The notes beneath the pieces are model-generated. The model did not search any database. It was given only the letters and a program-made list of their open reading frames with translations, and was not told the DNA's origin. A DNA stretch of 64,000 bases from Sacculina carcini (lineage: Eukaryota; Arthropoda; Thecostraca; Sacculinidae), in the NCBI GenBank assembly GCA_916048095.2, contig OU696570.1, forward strand, positions 12,296,020 through 12,360,019. Reading direction: 5' to 3'. The translations under genes were made by a program, and so were the position numbers. Shown piece after piece: positions 1 through 9,240 of this stretch (its first letter is position 1; every line of letters starts with the position of its first letter).

Positions 1-171
1 ATTGTACTCCAATAAGTTGGCTTTTAGTATGTTATAAAATATTGGCTATTTTTGTGCGTTCATCTGGCAGCGCTGTGGGTATTTTCTGTATAACAACAAC
101 ATATTTTGTCTTGCACCATCGTGTCTTGCGTGCACATCTCCGGGTATATTTGTGTGTTTATTTAACACACA

Positions 172-640
172 AGGGCTACGACCATTTACCCCAAGGTACC
201 AACTGATAAAACGCTTACTGCGATGCGATGAACACCGAGCGATAGCCACGATGCTACAGGCCGTGAGTGAATCTGACAGTGGCGTATCTAGAGACTGAGT
301 TATGTGAGTGACCATCTTTGACAATTTTTATCAGCTATGTGAAGTTTATGGTAGGGTAGGTTAGCTTTGGTTAGGTTAGGTTAGGTAATGTTTGGTTGGG
401 TTAGGTGGGTTAGGTTAGGCTAGACTTGGTTAGTTTAGGCTCTGTATACCTGTAATGAGGTTCGGATATAACATACAGCTAATGAATATAGCTTATAGAT
501 GATCACTCGCATATTTCAGTTTCTAGATACGCCACTGTCAGATTCACTCACGACCGGTGAGTCATCGCTCGGTCGGCGTTCATCGCATCGTATCAGCGTT
601 GGACCAGATGGTACGTTGGATCACTTACTAAAGCCCAGAA
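172..640. repeat. Long-inverted-repeat element M1, copy 1
   Basis: The two ends are inverted copies of each other over roughly 100 bp: a left block with GATGCGATGAACACCGAGCG and GTGAATCTGACAGTGGCG reappears as its complement at about 530-600. The centre (about 345-425) is a run of degenerate GGTTAGG units. No coding capacity is visible. A second copy lies at 6850-7323. The right end of this copy is complicated by an inverted fragment of the same end at 651-706. Probably a MITE or foldback element; the superfamily is not assigned. Confidence 0.8.
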
Positions 641-650
641 TATTTAACGG

Positions 651-706
651 CTCTAGTACCAAGTGATCCAACGTACCATCTGGTCCAACGCTCATACGAT
701 GCGGAC
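651..706. repeat. Inverted fragment of M1 right end
   Basis: About 50 bp starting CTAGTACCAAGTGATCC is the reverse complement of the M1 right terminus seen near 7270-7324. It lies directly beside copy 1, so copy 1 ends in a second, opposed terminus. It looks like a partial second insertion or a foldback rearrangement. Confidence 0.7.
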
Positions 707-940
707 ATAAGTCTAGCCTAACATAAGTCTAGCCTGAAATATTCTGTAAATAGCACATTTTGGGCAATCAATTTGTTTAATAGTGTACTTACAATTATCC
801 TGTATATATAACGTTTTATGGTTCACAAATCTATTTGTACTTTCTTTTCTTTCAGGAGATGTGTGTTTTGTGATGAATAAAGCCTATCGTTGAGGCTAAT
901 CCTTCATAAAAATTTATTCATCACAAAACAATCCGATAAG

Positions 941-1935
941 ATGGAACGCTTTCTCAAACCAGAGAGGTTGGACTGTGACCCGTCCTCATCTTCAGCGACA
1001 CAAGAGTGGAAACACTGGTTCAAAACTTTCGAGCTTTTTCTGACAGTCGTTCGTCAAGGAAGCGCCAACAAGTTGGGACTACTAGTCAATTTTGTGTCTT
1101 CAAAGGTGTACGAGACTATTTCTGACGTACGTACGAACGAAACGTGATACGTACGAACGTGATACGTACGAAAAAGCTATCAAGTGTCTCAAGTCGCAGT
1201 ATGTCAGACCGTCAAACGAAGTGTTTGCCCGTCAAGTTCTGAGCAGAGAGTGCAATTTCCAGGCAGTCACTTCAACAAAATATACGTTAAGAGTCTATAC
1301 GTGACGCATTCATTGCTGGACTTCAGTCGTCAGCTATACAACAGCGCCTCCTGGAGAATACAACATTGGAGCTGACTACCATGTTTGACCAAGCGCGAGC
1401 GCTAGAGTCGGTTCGGAATAACTCTGTTGTCTACGGTGAAACGCATGCGGCATGTGTCCCGGCCGACTCAGTCTGTGAAAATAATGACACCACTGCTGTT
1501 ACATGTGCTGTAAGTGCGAAATGTTTCCTTTGTGGTTTACAAAGACACCCTCGCACAAGGTGTCCTGCTCGAGAAGATGTCTGTCATAAATGTCAGAAAA
1601 CTGGTCATTTTGCCAAAGTGTGTCGTGGAAGGCCGACAACAGCTGCTGCAAATACAGACGTGGATTCTGGCGGCAAAATGATAGCATCTACTACGTCGGC
1701 AGCCACTCCGAGCTCATTGTCAAAGGCGGCTGTGAAGGTTTTCATTGCTAACGAGGAGGTTGACGGTCTCGTAGATAGTGGTAGCTCGGAAAGTTTCATT
1801 CATCCGTGTCTCGTTGAACGCCACTCGCTAACTGTTCAGCCATCACCCAGTACTGTTTCCATGGCTTCAACGTCGTTCTCCACGCGAACGTCTGGACACT
1901 GTCTGGTCAATATCAGAGTTAATGGTCCGAGTTAA
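941..1935 (+). pseudogene. R1 gag and protease N-half (broken)
   Basis: The ATG at 941 opens a gag-like segment (starts MERFLKPERLD) that stops near 1147, where short copies of ACGTACGAACG-like sequence have expanded and broken the frame. From about 1366 another frame carries two knuckles of form C-X2-C-X4-H-X4-C (CFLCGLQRHPRTRC and CHKCQKTGHFAKVC), which bind nucleic acid in gag proteins. Protease motif LVDSGSSESF follows near 1770. The frame closes at 1935. Non-functional. Confidence 0.8.
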
Positions 1936-2036
1936 TGGTAACACGCAATTTTTTCCACGGTATCGTCAATTCGTGGTCGTCGACTCAGCGGCTGTTGAAG
2001 GAAAGAGTCATTGAACCGTCAAATTCTCCTTAGCGT

Positions 2037-2310
2037 GCACATATTGTTGTGGTCAAAGATAGCACGAAGAAATTGCGCATGGCTGTTGATTATTCACAGA
2101 CAGTAAACAAGACGATACGATTGGGTGCGTTTGACAGTCCTGCCTCAATTGTGTTCAGATAATATTCTGGGTCAAGATTTTCAGCAGATGCATGACAATG
2201 TCGTTTTGAAGTACAGAGGAGATCTGCCACCTCACGTTGTCTATGGCTTCAGTGACGTGAAAGTGGACCCACCTGAACTTTTCAAAAACATGACAGAAGA
2301 CACACGCACG
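2037..2310 (+). pseudogene. R1 RT fragment followed by protease-end fragment
   Basis: At 2037-2120 the translation reads AHIVVVKDSTKKLRMAVDYS, the N-terminal finger region of a gypsy RT. After it, from about 2125 in another frame, comes DNILGQDFQQMH, which in this family normally ends the protease and precedes RT. The order is therefore inverted relative to a normal pol, suggesting rearrangement or a chimeric insertion. The rest of pol is missing. Confidence 0.65.
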
Positions 2311-2324
2311 TTTTCGTGCACGCT

Positions 2325-2585
2325 CTGTGCACGAAAGTTCCAGGGTTCGATTCCCTGGCGAGGTGAAACGGATGGGTTCGTTTCTTAAAGTGATAGCCCA
2401 AATGCCGCAAGGCGGGTCTCGTGTGCGCGCAGCCGTACAGTTTTCTGTGCTGGCCGTGACTGCGATAACCTGTGTGGCGGCCGGACCTGCGGTGTGCCAG
2501 CCGGGGCCGTGAGACTTTGCCCCCGCAAAATTACAAGCGAACATAACCTTCTCTACAGCTGTGTTTAAATGCGTAATTATATAAT
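2325..2585 (+). mobile_element. tRNA-derived SINE, copy 1
   Basis: A T-arm-like segment CCAGGGTTCGATTCCCTGG (perfect 5-bp stem, GGTTCGATTCC box B) begins the element. It is followed by a body starting GCCGCAAGGCGGGTCTCGTG that recurs at 34504-34690 without the tRNA-like head. It ends in AT-rich sequence near TAATTATATAATTATAT. I could not place a convincing box A, so it may be head-truncated. Confidence 0.6.
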
Positions 2586-2716
2586 TATATTGTGTTTTTC
2601 CAGCAGTGCCGTATATCGAAATACAATAGGATAAGAAAGACAGGATGAATGCGTTGATAATTGGTCTATGTGTTGATTCAGGCAATGATGATTTCAGTGT
2701 ATCAGTGTATCATTGT

Positions 2717-2988
2717 GTCAGTGTGTGTGTGTGTGTGTGTGTGTCAGTGTTTGTGTGTGTGTATGTGTGTCAGTGTGTGTGTGTCAGCGTGTGTGTGTGT
2801 GTCAGTGTGTCAGTGTGTGTGTGTGTGTCAGCGTGTGAGTCAGTGTGTATGTGTGTGTGTGTCAGTGTGTGTGTGTGTTTGTGTGTCAGTGTGTGTGTGT
2901 GTGTCAGTGTGTGTGTCAGTGTGTGTGTCAGTGTGTGTGTCAGTGTGTGTCAGTGTGTGTGTGTGTGTGTCAGTGTGTGTGTGTGTGT

Positions 2989-3075
<87 letters not shown>

Positions 3076-3234
3076 AGCGTGTGAGTCAGTGTGTATGTGT
3101 GTGTGTGTCAGTGTGTGTGTGTGTTTGTGTGTCAGTGTGTGTGTGTGTGTCAGTGTGTGTGTCAGTGTGTGTGTCAGTGTGTGTGTCAGTGTGTGTCAGT
3201 GTGTGTGTGTGTGTGTCAGTGTGTGTGTGTGTGT

Positions 3235-3332
<98 letters not shown>
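2717..3332. repeat. Compound (TG)n satellite with ~246-bp tandem duplication
   Basis: Nearly pure TG/GT dinucleotides are punctuated by CAG and CAGCG interruptions. The interrupted pattern starting GTGTCAGCGTGTGAGTCAG at about 2827 repeats at about 3073, giving a higher-order period near 246 bp with two units. Long open frames across it encode only Cys-Val-Ser repeats and are not genes. Confidence 0.95.
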
Positions 3333-3333
<1 letters not shown>

Positions 3334-4085
3334 AGTGCGTGAAGCTTAGAACAAGTTGCGTGACCACACATGAATTAATGAACACGCAAACCGCCAAGTT
3401 TGTATGTCCATGTGTATGCACGCCTCTCTCTGTATGTGTGTTTGTGCATGCGTGTGTGTGTGTGTAGCCTGTACAAATGATACGATGCCGAAATAGCTCA
3501 TACACACACATATACATACACACATACATACATACACACACTTAGATACATACACACACACATATACCTACACACACTTACACACGTACACACACACATA
3601 CATACACACACATACAACGCCAGTACAAAAGTCCTTGACAAGCAGAAACTCAATGATTCGTTCTTGAGCAAAGCAGAAAATTGAGGAGGTAATTGGGGGA
3701 AAAGGACATGAAATAGAGCTAGACAGAGGGGGTGGTAACAATTGGGTCGTCGGGGTGATTGGCTGCAGATGGTGGGTAATTACCCCGCCCAGCCACCAGC
3801 CAAGCCGTTCAGCGCTGGGGTAATTATCCGAGATTCACTGTGGTAATAAACCTGTCAACTTGAACTTCTGTACCGCGTGCATGCACACAGACATACATTC
3901 ATACATACACACTTACACACATACAACATGCATGCACACACACACACACACACACATACAATTGAGTTTAACGAACTAGTGGTAATGGGAAAAATGGGAA
4001 GCATGAAAATAGAAAAGTATATAAGAAAATGAGAGAATAGAATATATAAAAAGTATAATCGTTGAAGACAAATTTGGACTCACAA

Positions 4086-4126
<41 letters not shown>

Positions 4127-4236
4127 ATGTATCCATAAATGTGTTAAATGTGTTATGAGTCATATATCGTCTGTAATATAGCATGTATATGTGTTAATTG
4201 TTGAATGTATAATGTGTCCCGTCACATTATTACAAA

Positions 4237-4270
<34 letters not shown>

Positions 4271-4754
4271 GATAGAAAAAATGACACTGTTCGTCAGACG
4301 CAGAACATTAGGAAATAGTGCGTGTACATTCAACATGCCAATTATAATATTAATAAGAAAATAAATACTATTACCATTCAGAAGAGGCCCCCACAGACAA
4401 TGTGTGAGGAACTTTTGCTGACGTAGCTGCAGGTTTTGAGCAGCAGGTCACACCGCCACTGCGTGACCTCAGAGCCTTGGCATGACCCGGGTTAACCCCG
4501 CCTGACCCCACAAACACACACACAAACACACACACGCACAGACATTGCATATCATTACATTACATTACATATAATGGAGTAATGTTACTGTTAGGTGCGT
4601 CCAGAAAACTGGACAGCTCATATCTTAAAAACTATTAAATATTTTTCTGTGAAATTTACTACAAATGTTGAGTGTGCCATAAATAGGCGTTCCTGTGAAA
4701 ATCATTCATCCACCTATTTTGGTTAACTTTGGGCATTAATGGGTTAAGACAGTC
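3333..4754. other. Intergenic: microsatellites, no gene seen
   Basis: There are CA/TACA-rich tracts (3510-3615, 3935-3960), (TG)n at 4087-4125 and (AC)n at 4239-4267. At 3840-3880 an AATAAACCTG context ends a GC-richer block and could be a decayed LTR end; I found no partner copy. No coding or RNA gene is supported. Confidence 0.6.
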
Positions 4755-4795
4755 ATATCGCGATTTTCACCCATAATTCGCCAAAACGCTCACAC
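4755..4795 (-). repeat. LINE/SINE 3'-tail relic next to (CA)n
   Basis: The minus strand reads AGCGTTTTGGCGAATTATGG then GTGAAAATCGCGATATGAC, the kind of end seen on CR1/L2-type LINEs and their SINEs. A similar block is at 7676-7720 (minus) and a related end at 8860-8902 (plus). Both minus-strand copies adjoin CA microsatellites. Confidence 0.4.
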
Positions 4796-4910
4796 ACATA
4801 CACACACACTCACACTCAAAGACACATACATGTGTATATGTGTATTTGTGTGTGTATATATGTATATTTGTATGTGTATGTATGCGTGTGTGTGTGTGTA
4901 GGTGAGTGAC

Positions 4911-5049
4911 CGTTGCTGCCGCCTGCTGCCGCTGCCAGCTGTTGTTGCAGCTGATCAACAGCTTGTTGCAGCTGATGCAACTGACGACGTTGTTCGCGAA
5001 CAATGGCCTCAAGTCGAGCCACGCGCGATGACGTCACAAAACCCTCGTC
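4911..5049 (-). other. Candidate internal exon, coiled-coil coding
   Basis: On the minus strand an acceptor-like CTGCTGCGCAG at 5050 precedes 139 nt that are open, GC-rich and encode a Gln/Leu heptad-like stretch (RVARLEAIVREQRRQLHQLQ, then QQAVDQLQQQL). It ends at a weak donor (AACG then GTCACT) at 4910. The composition contrasts sharply with the CA-rich flanks. The protein family is not recognised. The frame also runs into flanking TH-repeat sequence, so the splice edges are inference. Confidence 0.35.
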
Positions 5050-5068
5050 CTGCGCAGCAGACGCGCAT

Positions 5069-5629
5069 ACACGCTCACCTACCCGACACACACACACACA
5101 CACATACTTGCATTTTCATCCGCCTGCTAATATTTATATTCGATAAGATATATATCTCAGTGGTTGTCAAACTTTTTCAGTCTTTTTGTATTTTAAGTCT
5201 TCTTTTTTCAGTCTTTTTGTATTCAATATTGATTCCTACAGCTTTAAGTTGCTTCAGGTTTTCACTATTTTTCCAGGTAAAATATAAACATAGGTCAAAT
5301 ATAACGCAGGTAGAATATAACCTTCAATAGTATTTAAATACCGCACTTTAGTCAGCTTGTTCATGTCTAACTAGGAGATTTATCTCGTAGTTAGGCATTG
5401 TCAATCCATTAGCAAGCTAATGTTTGAAATGTGCGTTTATGTGTGTTTGCTTTGGACAATAGATATTTGAAATTGAACACACAAACACACACACACGCAC
5501 ACAAGCACGCAGACACACACTTACGTACAAATATATTAAAAATCTGTTTGGAAAGTAAGTGAACTAGTTCATAAAAAAAATAATTCCCGACAAATCGGCC
5601 TTCATAGATTTAACGACACTGAAACTAAC
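5069..5629. other. Intergenic, nothing recognised
   Basis: AT-rich sequence with short CA tracts near 5085-5105 and 5478-5520. No motif-bearing ORF, RNA gene or element terminus was recognised. Confidence 0.5.
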
Positions 5630-5995
5630 ATACAAAGATATGTCGAAGTACAACGCACACCTCAAAGGTTAAAGGCCTAAGTGACAGCTGCTACACGGGA
5701 AGAAGCCGAAGCTTATGAACACACAGGTGTGTCCCGTGCAGCTCGCTGCCACCGCAGAACAAACTCTCTCCACGCTATGGCACCACACGGACGTAAGACG
5801 TATTAGAGAGGACCACCTCCCCAGAATGCATGACACAACACATGACTGATATCCGGTACCATCATTTACTGCTGGGTGGACTTGTGGGCTGTTGGATTAT
5901 AGAATCCGTCCAAAGAAATTGTCATTCGCCGGGATTCGAGCCACGGACCTGCCGCTTGTGAGCCGGGTACACTACCACTACACCACGCAGTCCAT
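5630..5995 (-). mobile_element. tRNA(Val-like)-derived SINE, minus strand
   Basis: Reading minus from 5995, the head is GGACTGCGTGGTGTAGTGGT, with a strong box A (TGGTGTAGTGG). An anticodon-loop-like CTCACAA follows, then a box-B-like GGCTCGAATCC. The acceptor arm does not pair with the sequence after box B, so it is a SINE head rather than a tRNA gene. The body continues to about 5630. The CAC in the loop suggests tRNA-Val ancestry. Confidence 0.65.
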
Positions 5996-6835
5996 CTTAT
6001 TTATAAACATATATTAGGAGGCAGTCAGCTGTATATAGGCGACAAACATCTAGTACTCAAAAACAAAGAAAAAAACGTTAAAAAAGTATGCGCCTGTGTG
6101 CTAGCGTGTGCAACACAAAAACTAAATGCATCAAAAACAACAAAACCTTCCCTGTGACACGCCCCTAGTTCCGCCTATGATCTGGCGTCAACCGATAACC
6201 AGCCCATAAGCCAGATGGCTTCACGAACGTTGTCTAGCTGGCTGCCAGTATGTAATCGCATGGCGTAATCACCAAATCAGGGGCAGTGCCAGGAAGCTGA
6301 TCTTGGTAGAGTTAAAAGTGAAATTTACCACACCCAAAAAAACTGAAATACCAACCGAAACTATATTATTGCGCCAAAAGTATAGATTAATTCTCAGAAT
6401 CAAGCCCCGCCCTATTTCACTCCTTGGTACCACCAATGCACTCAACAACTGGACTTGTCTGACATGACTACTTATAGCCATTAATAACCGTTTGTGTATG
6501 CGTGTGTGTGTGTGTGTGTGTGTGTTTGCGTATGTCTGTAAGACAGCGAAACAAACACAGACGCCGACTGTATGTTGATAGCAACATATGTGCAACATGT
6601 GCAACAACGCTATTCAACAGTAATGGCGATGTGACGACGGTGGTGATCTGCAAACATGATTGCAAGATTAATCAAAGTCAGCTCATCTGCCATAGGCGAC
6701 ATCAGGAGCATGTCTCAATAAAGTGTTTGAAACCTCTATTTGAGCGGCATACCGTTCTATTATTCAAATCTTCCCCCGTATAGCCGCTCCATTGAAAGTT
6801 CCCTTCAAATATTGGTTTCACTATATCACTTGGAA
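5996..6835. other. Intergenic, microsatellite at 6501-6526
   Basis: Unique-looking sequence with a (GT)n run at 6501-6526. Short open frames across it carry no recognisable domain. The last bases, AGACCTCAATGATG (6836-6849), form the left target duplication of the next element. Confidence 0.5.
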
Positions 6836-6849
6836 AGACCTCAATGATG

Positions 6850-7323
6850 GGGGCTACGACCATTTACCCCAACGTACCAACTGATCCAACGCTTACTGCG
6901 ATGCGATGAACACCGAGCGATAGCCACGATGCTACAGACCGTGAGTGAATCTGACAGTGGCGTATCTAGAGACTGACTTATGTGAGTGACCATCTTTGAC
7001 AATTTATATCAGCTATGTGAAGTTTATGGTAGGGTAGGTTAGCTTTGGTTAGGTTAGGTTATATAATGTTTGGTTGGGTTAGGTGGGTTATGTCAGGCTA
7101 GACTTGGTTAGTTTAGGCTCTGTATACCTGTAATGAGGTTCGGATATAACATAGAGCTAATGAATATAGCTTATAGATTCTGCTTATAGATTGTCACTCG
7201 CATATTTCACTTTCTAGATACGCCACTGTCAGATTCACTCACGGCCGGTGAGTCATCGCTCGGCCGGTGTTCATCGCATCGTATCAGCGTTGGACCAGAT
7301 GGTACGTTGGATCACTTGGTACT
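6850..7323. repeat. Element M1, copy 2, with 14-bp target duplication
   Basis: Same layout as 172-640: long inverted ends and a TTAGG-like core at about 7026-7105. The sequence AGACCTCAATGATG occurs immediately left (6836-6849) and immediately right (7324-7337), so this copy is bounded by a perfect 14-bp direct repeat. There is no poly(A) or microsatellite tail. Confidence 0.8.
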
Positions 7324-7446
7324 AGACCTCAATGATGTAGCTCCTGAGTGCTCCACTGGACAACCCTTTATGAATGAATCACGTTTGAACCGATGTGATA
7401 GCATCTGATACGCCCCATTAACAAAATGATACGACGGTAAATCACC

Positions 7447-7448
<2 letters not shown>

Positions 7449-7517
<69 letters not shown>

Positions 7518-7970
7518 AGTACACACTCATACACGAACGCAAACAAGCACACGCACGCGAGCACACAAGCATACAAACAGACGTCAAAATAAACAACCGT
7601 AAGAGCAGACCACACACTCACGTACACATACACACACACATACATACACACACACACACATTACGTTACATTAAGACATATATATCGCGCTTTTCACCCG
7701 AAGATCTCAAAAGCGCTCACACACATGCACACACTCATGCACACAAGAGTCATACACACACAATCACGCACAGACACACACACACACAGACACATACATA
7801 CACAACAGAAAAGCACATATACGCACAAACGCAAACATAAACTCACGTTTACACACGCAAAAACACAAAAATACACACACACACATAAAATAAAACATAA
7901 AAAACAGCAGACAGCACATTAAGACAACACAGCAGACAAAGTTGAACCAGGTCCAAGCCCTATGCAATTA
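7449..7970. repeat. (AC)n microsatellite and degenerate CA-rich tract
   Basis: A pure AC run of about 33 units covers 7449-7515. An imperfect CA-rich region follows to about 7905, interrupted at 7676-7720 by a LINE-tail-like block (minus strand GTGAAAAGCGCGATATATAT). No gene. Confidence 0.9.
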
Positions 7971-8109
7971 AATTAAATTAGCCCTATGCAATCAAGCACT
8001 TGCAATTAAATTAAGCCCTAAAGTTGGACCATATTCTATTATGGGTGATATTACCACATGAGTATATCGGTTTAGTTGATTGTGCAAGGGGGTGTGGACC
8101 AAAGACGTA

Positions 8110-8398
8110 GATTTGTGTCGAGGCTCGGGGGATGACAGCCATCATGCATAGTTGTCTAAGTTGGTCAATTGCATGAGAATCTCAACTTTTTGTCGGCCTA
8201 TTCAATTACAACACCCATGCCTCAATGTATATTGCAAAAAATTGCAAAGTATATTGCATACACTTGTCGTGTGTTGTTACTTTTGAACTCAGCAGAATTC
8301 TACCGGGGTATATTTGCATATCCATCTCCCCAGCCAATTAGTGGGTATATATAACCCCATATCCCCCCCCCAGGATCGACGCCCATGACATGGCCTAC
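8110..8398. repeat. Element M2, copy 1
   Basis: Shares several blocks with 21570-21908: GTCGAGGCTCGGGGGATGAC at the left, CCTATTCAATTACAACAC in the middle, and TTGCATAT, CCAGCCAATT and GACGCCCATGA at the right. Ends are weakly inverted (GTCGA near both). Near the right end is a near-palindromic GGGTATATATAACCCC. No coding capacity. A MITE-like repeat of unassigned family. Confidence 0.75.
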
Positions 8399-8404
8399 CT
8401 ACCT

Positions 8405-8439
8405 GGTTTGTGGGCGCGCAAAAAGCGCGCCCACAAACC
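8405..8439. repeat. Perfect 15-bp GC-rich hairpin with AAAAA loop
   Basis: GGTTTGTGGGCGCGC is followed by AAAAA and then its exact complement. It lies a few bases outside the right end of M2 copy 1. No T-run follows, so it is not an obvious terminator. Confidence 0.9.
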
Positions 8440-8540
8440 ACGTGGTGGCAAAAAGCCGCGCGCGTGCCTGGAATACCAGCTGCACGCGCACGTCGACATC
8501 GTACTGGCTGGCCACACACAAACACACGACCTCTATCAGG
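8440..8540 (+). other. Weak candidate exon, VDIVLAGH motif
   Basis: An open, GC-rich stretch encodes CLEYQLHAHVDIVLAGHTQT, which recalls the VD-V-GH-H block of purple acid phosphatase-type metallophosphoesterases. The canonical GHxH is not exact (GHTQTH) and no other catalytic block is nearby. A donor-like CAG-GTCGAC follows at about 8539. Chance similarity is quite possible. Confidence 0.2.
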
Positions 8541-8573
8541 TCGACACAACCGCAAACCAAACCCAAGATCTTT

Positions 8574-8602
8574 CACACACACACACGCGTGTGTGTGTGT
8601 GT
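8574..8602. repeat. Palindromic (CA)n-CG-(TG)n tract
   Basis: A CA run turns directly into a TG run through an ACGCGT centre, giving a near-perfect palindrome of alternating purine-pyrimidine. Such sequence can extrude as a cruciform or adopt Z-DNA. Confidence 0.9.
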
Positions 8603-8619
8603 ATAATCGCTGTCTATCT

Positions 8620-8905
8620 ATCTTAGGACCCCGTCTTTACAATAAGCTCTCCCCAACACTGCGTTCTATCACTTCAATCGCTCTTCTCAAAAAACACTCC
8701 AAGAACTTTTTTCTGTTGAAGTCCTATTATATCTTAGATAACATTGTTTATACTAGCGATGAATATAAGGTGTGATTTTCTCTCTGCTCTCTCCCTCTTT
8801 TACCTTGTGAATGCATGCATTTGTCTTTATGTATTATGTATTATGTGTATGTGTGTGTGAACGGCGCCTTAGAGACCCTCTAGGTGTAGGGCGCTATATA
8901 AATTT
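8620..8905 (+). pseudogene. 3' end of a CR1/L2-like LINE
   Basis: The translation LGPRLYNKLSPTLRSITSIA matches the usual carboxyl end of Jockey/CR1-superfamily reverse transcriptases (G-P-x-L-W-N-x-L-P). Downstream the element ends with GTAGGGCGCTATATAAATTT, a typical L2/CR1 terminal motif. Everything upstream of the last ~40 codons is missing, as expected for a 5'-truncated copy. Confidence 0.65.
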
Positions 8906-8999
8906 TTTCCATAATCTAATGTAGTGTATGTGTGTATGTGTATGCGTATGTGTATGTGTGTATGTGTGTGAGTGTGTGTGTCAGTCGAACTGTGCACAC

Positions 9000-9240
9000 T
9001 ATTTCAGTTCTTTGTTCAATAATATCTTCATTGATTTATTCTAGATTATCCCCGCTTCTAAATTTTATTGAATCACAATATTTATGGTTTATTGTTATTT
9101 ATTTATTATTTTCTTTTCGAAGTGTCTTTCTCTATATATCTTTTGGTCGCTTCCAGTACATGGGGCCACCTTAGGGTGGAAATAGTGCTTGCACCCTTCC
9201 CCCATGCTACTGGATTTGCCTGTAATTAATAATAATAATA
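9000..9240 (+). repeat. Second LINE/SINE tail ending in (AAT)n
   Basis: AT-rich sequence ends in a GC-richer block (ACATGGGGCCACCTTAGGGT to CCCCCATGCTACTGG) and then a TAATAATAATAA microsatellite. This arrangement is common for 3' ends of retroposed elements. No coding remains, and no second copy is in the window. Confidence 0.4.

Larger units (their letters stand above)
865..2315 (+). mobile_element. R1: decayed, rearranged Ty3/gypsy element
   Basis: This stretch contains a gag start, two CCHC zinc knuckles, an aspartic protease DSG motif, a small reverse-transcriptase piece and a protease-end piece, in several frames and out of the usual order. RNase H and integrase are absent and no paired LTR is seen in the window. 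A perfect 17-bp inverted repeat (865-881 with 913-929) sits just upstream of the gag start and contains an AATAAA. The 3' side runs into a tRNA-derived SINE. Confidence 0.8.

Noticed and set aside
345..425. A chromosome end
   Set aside because: The TTAGG-like tract is short, degenerate, internal to M1 and recurs in the second M1 copy.
2645..3467. Long open frames of 234 and 268 codons in the TG satellite
   Set aside because: They encode only CV/SV dipeptide repeats generated by (TG)n and have no family or codon signal.
5925..5995. tRNA-Val gene on the minus strand
   Set aside because: Box A and box B are good, but the acceptor stem does not pair and the sequence runs on into a body, so it is a SINE head.
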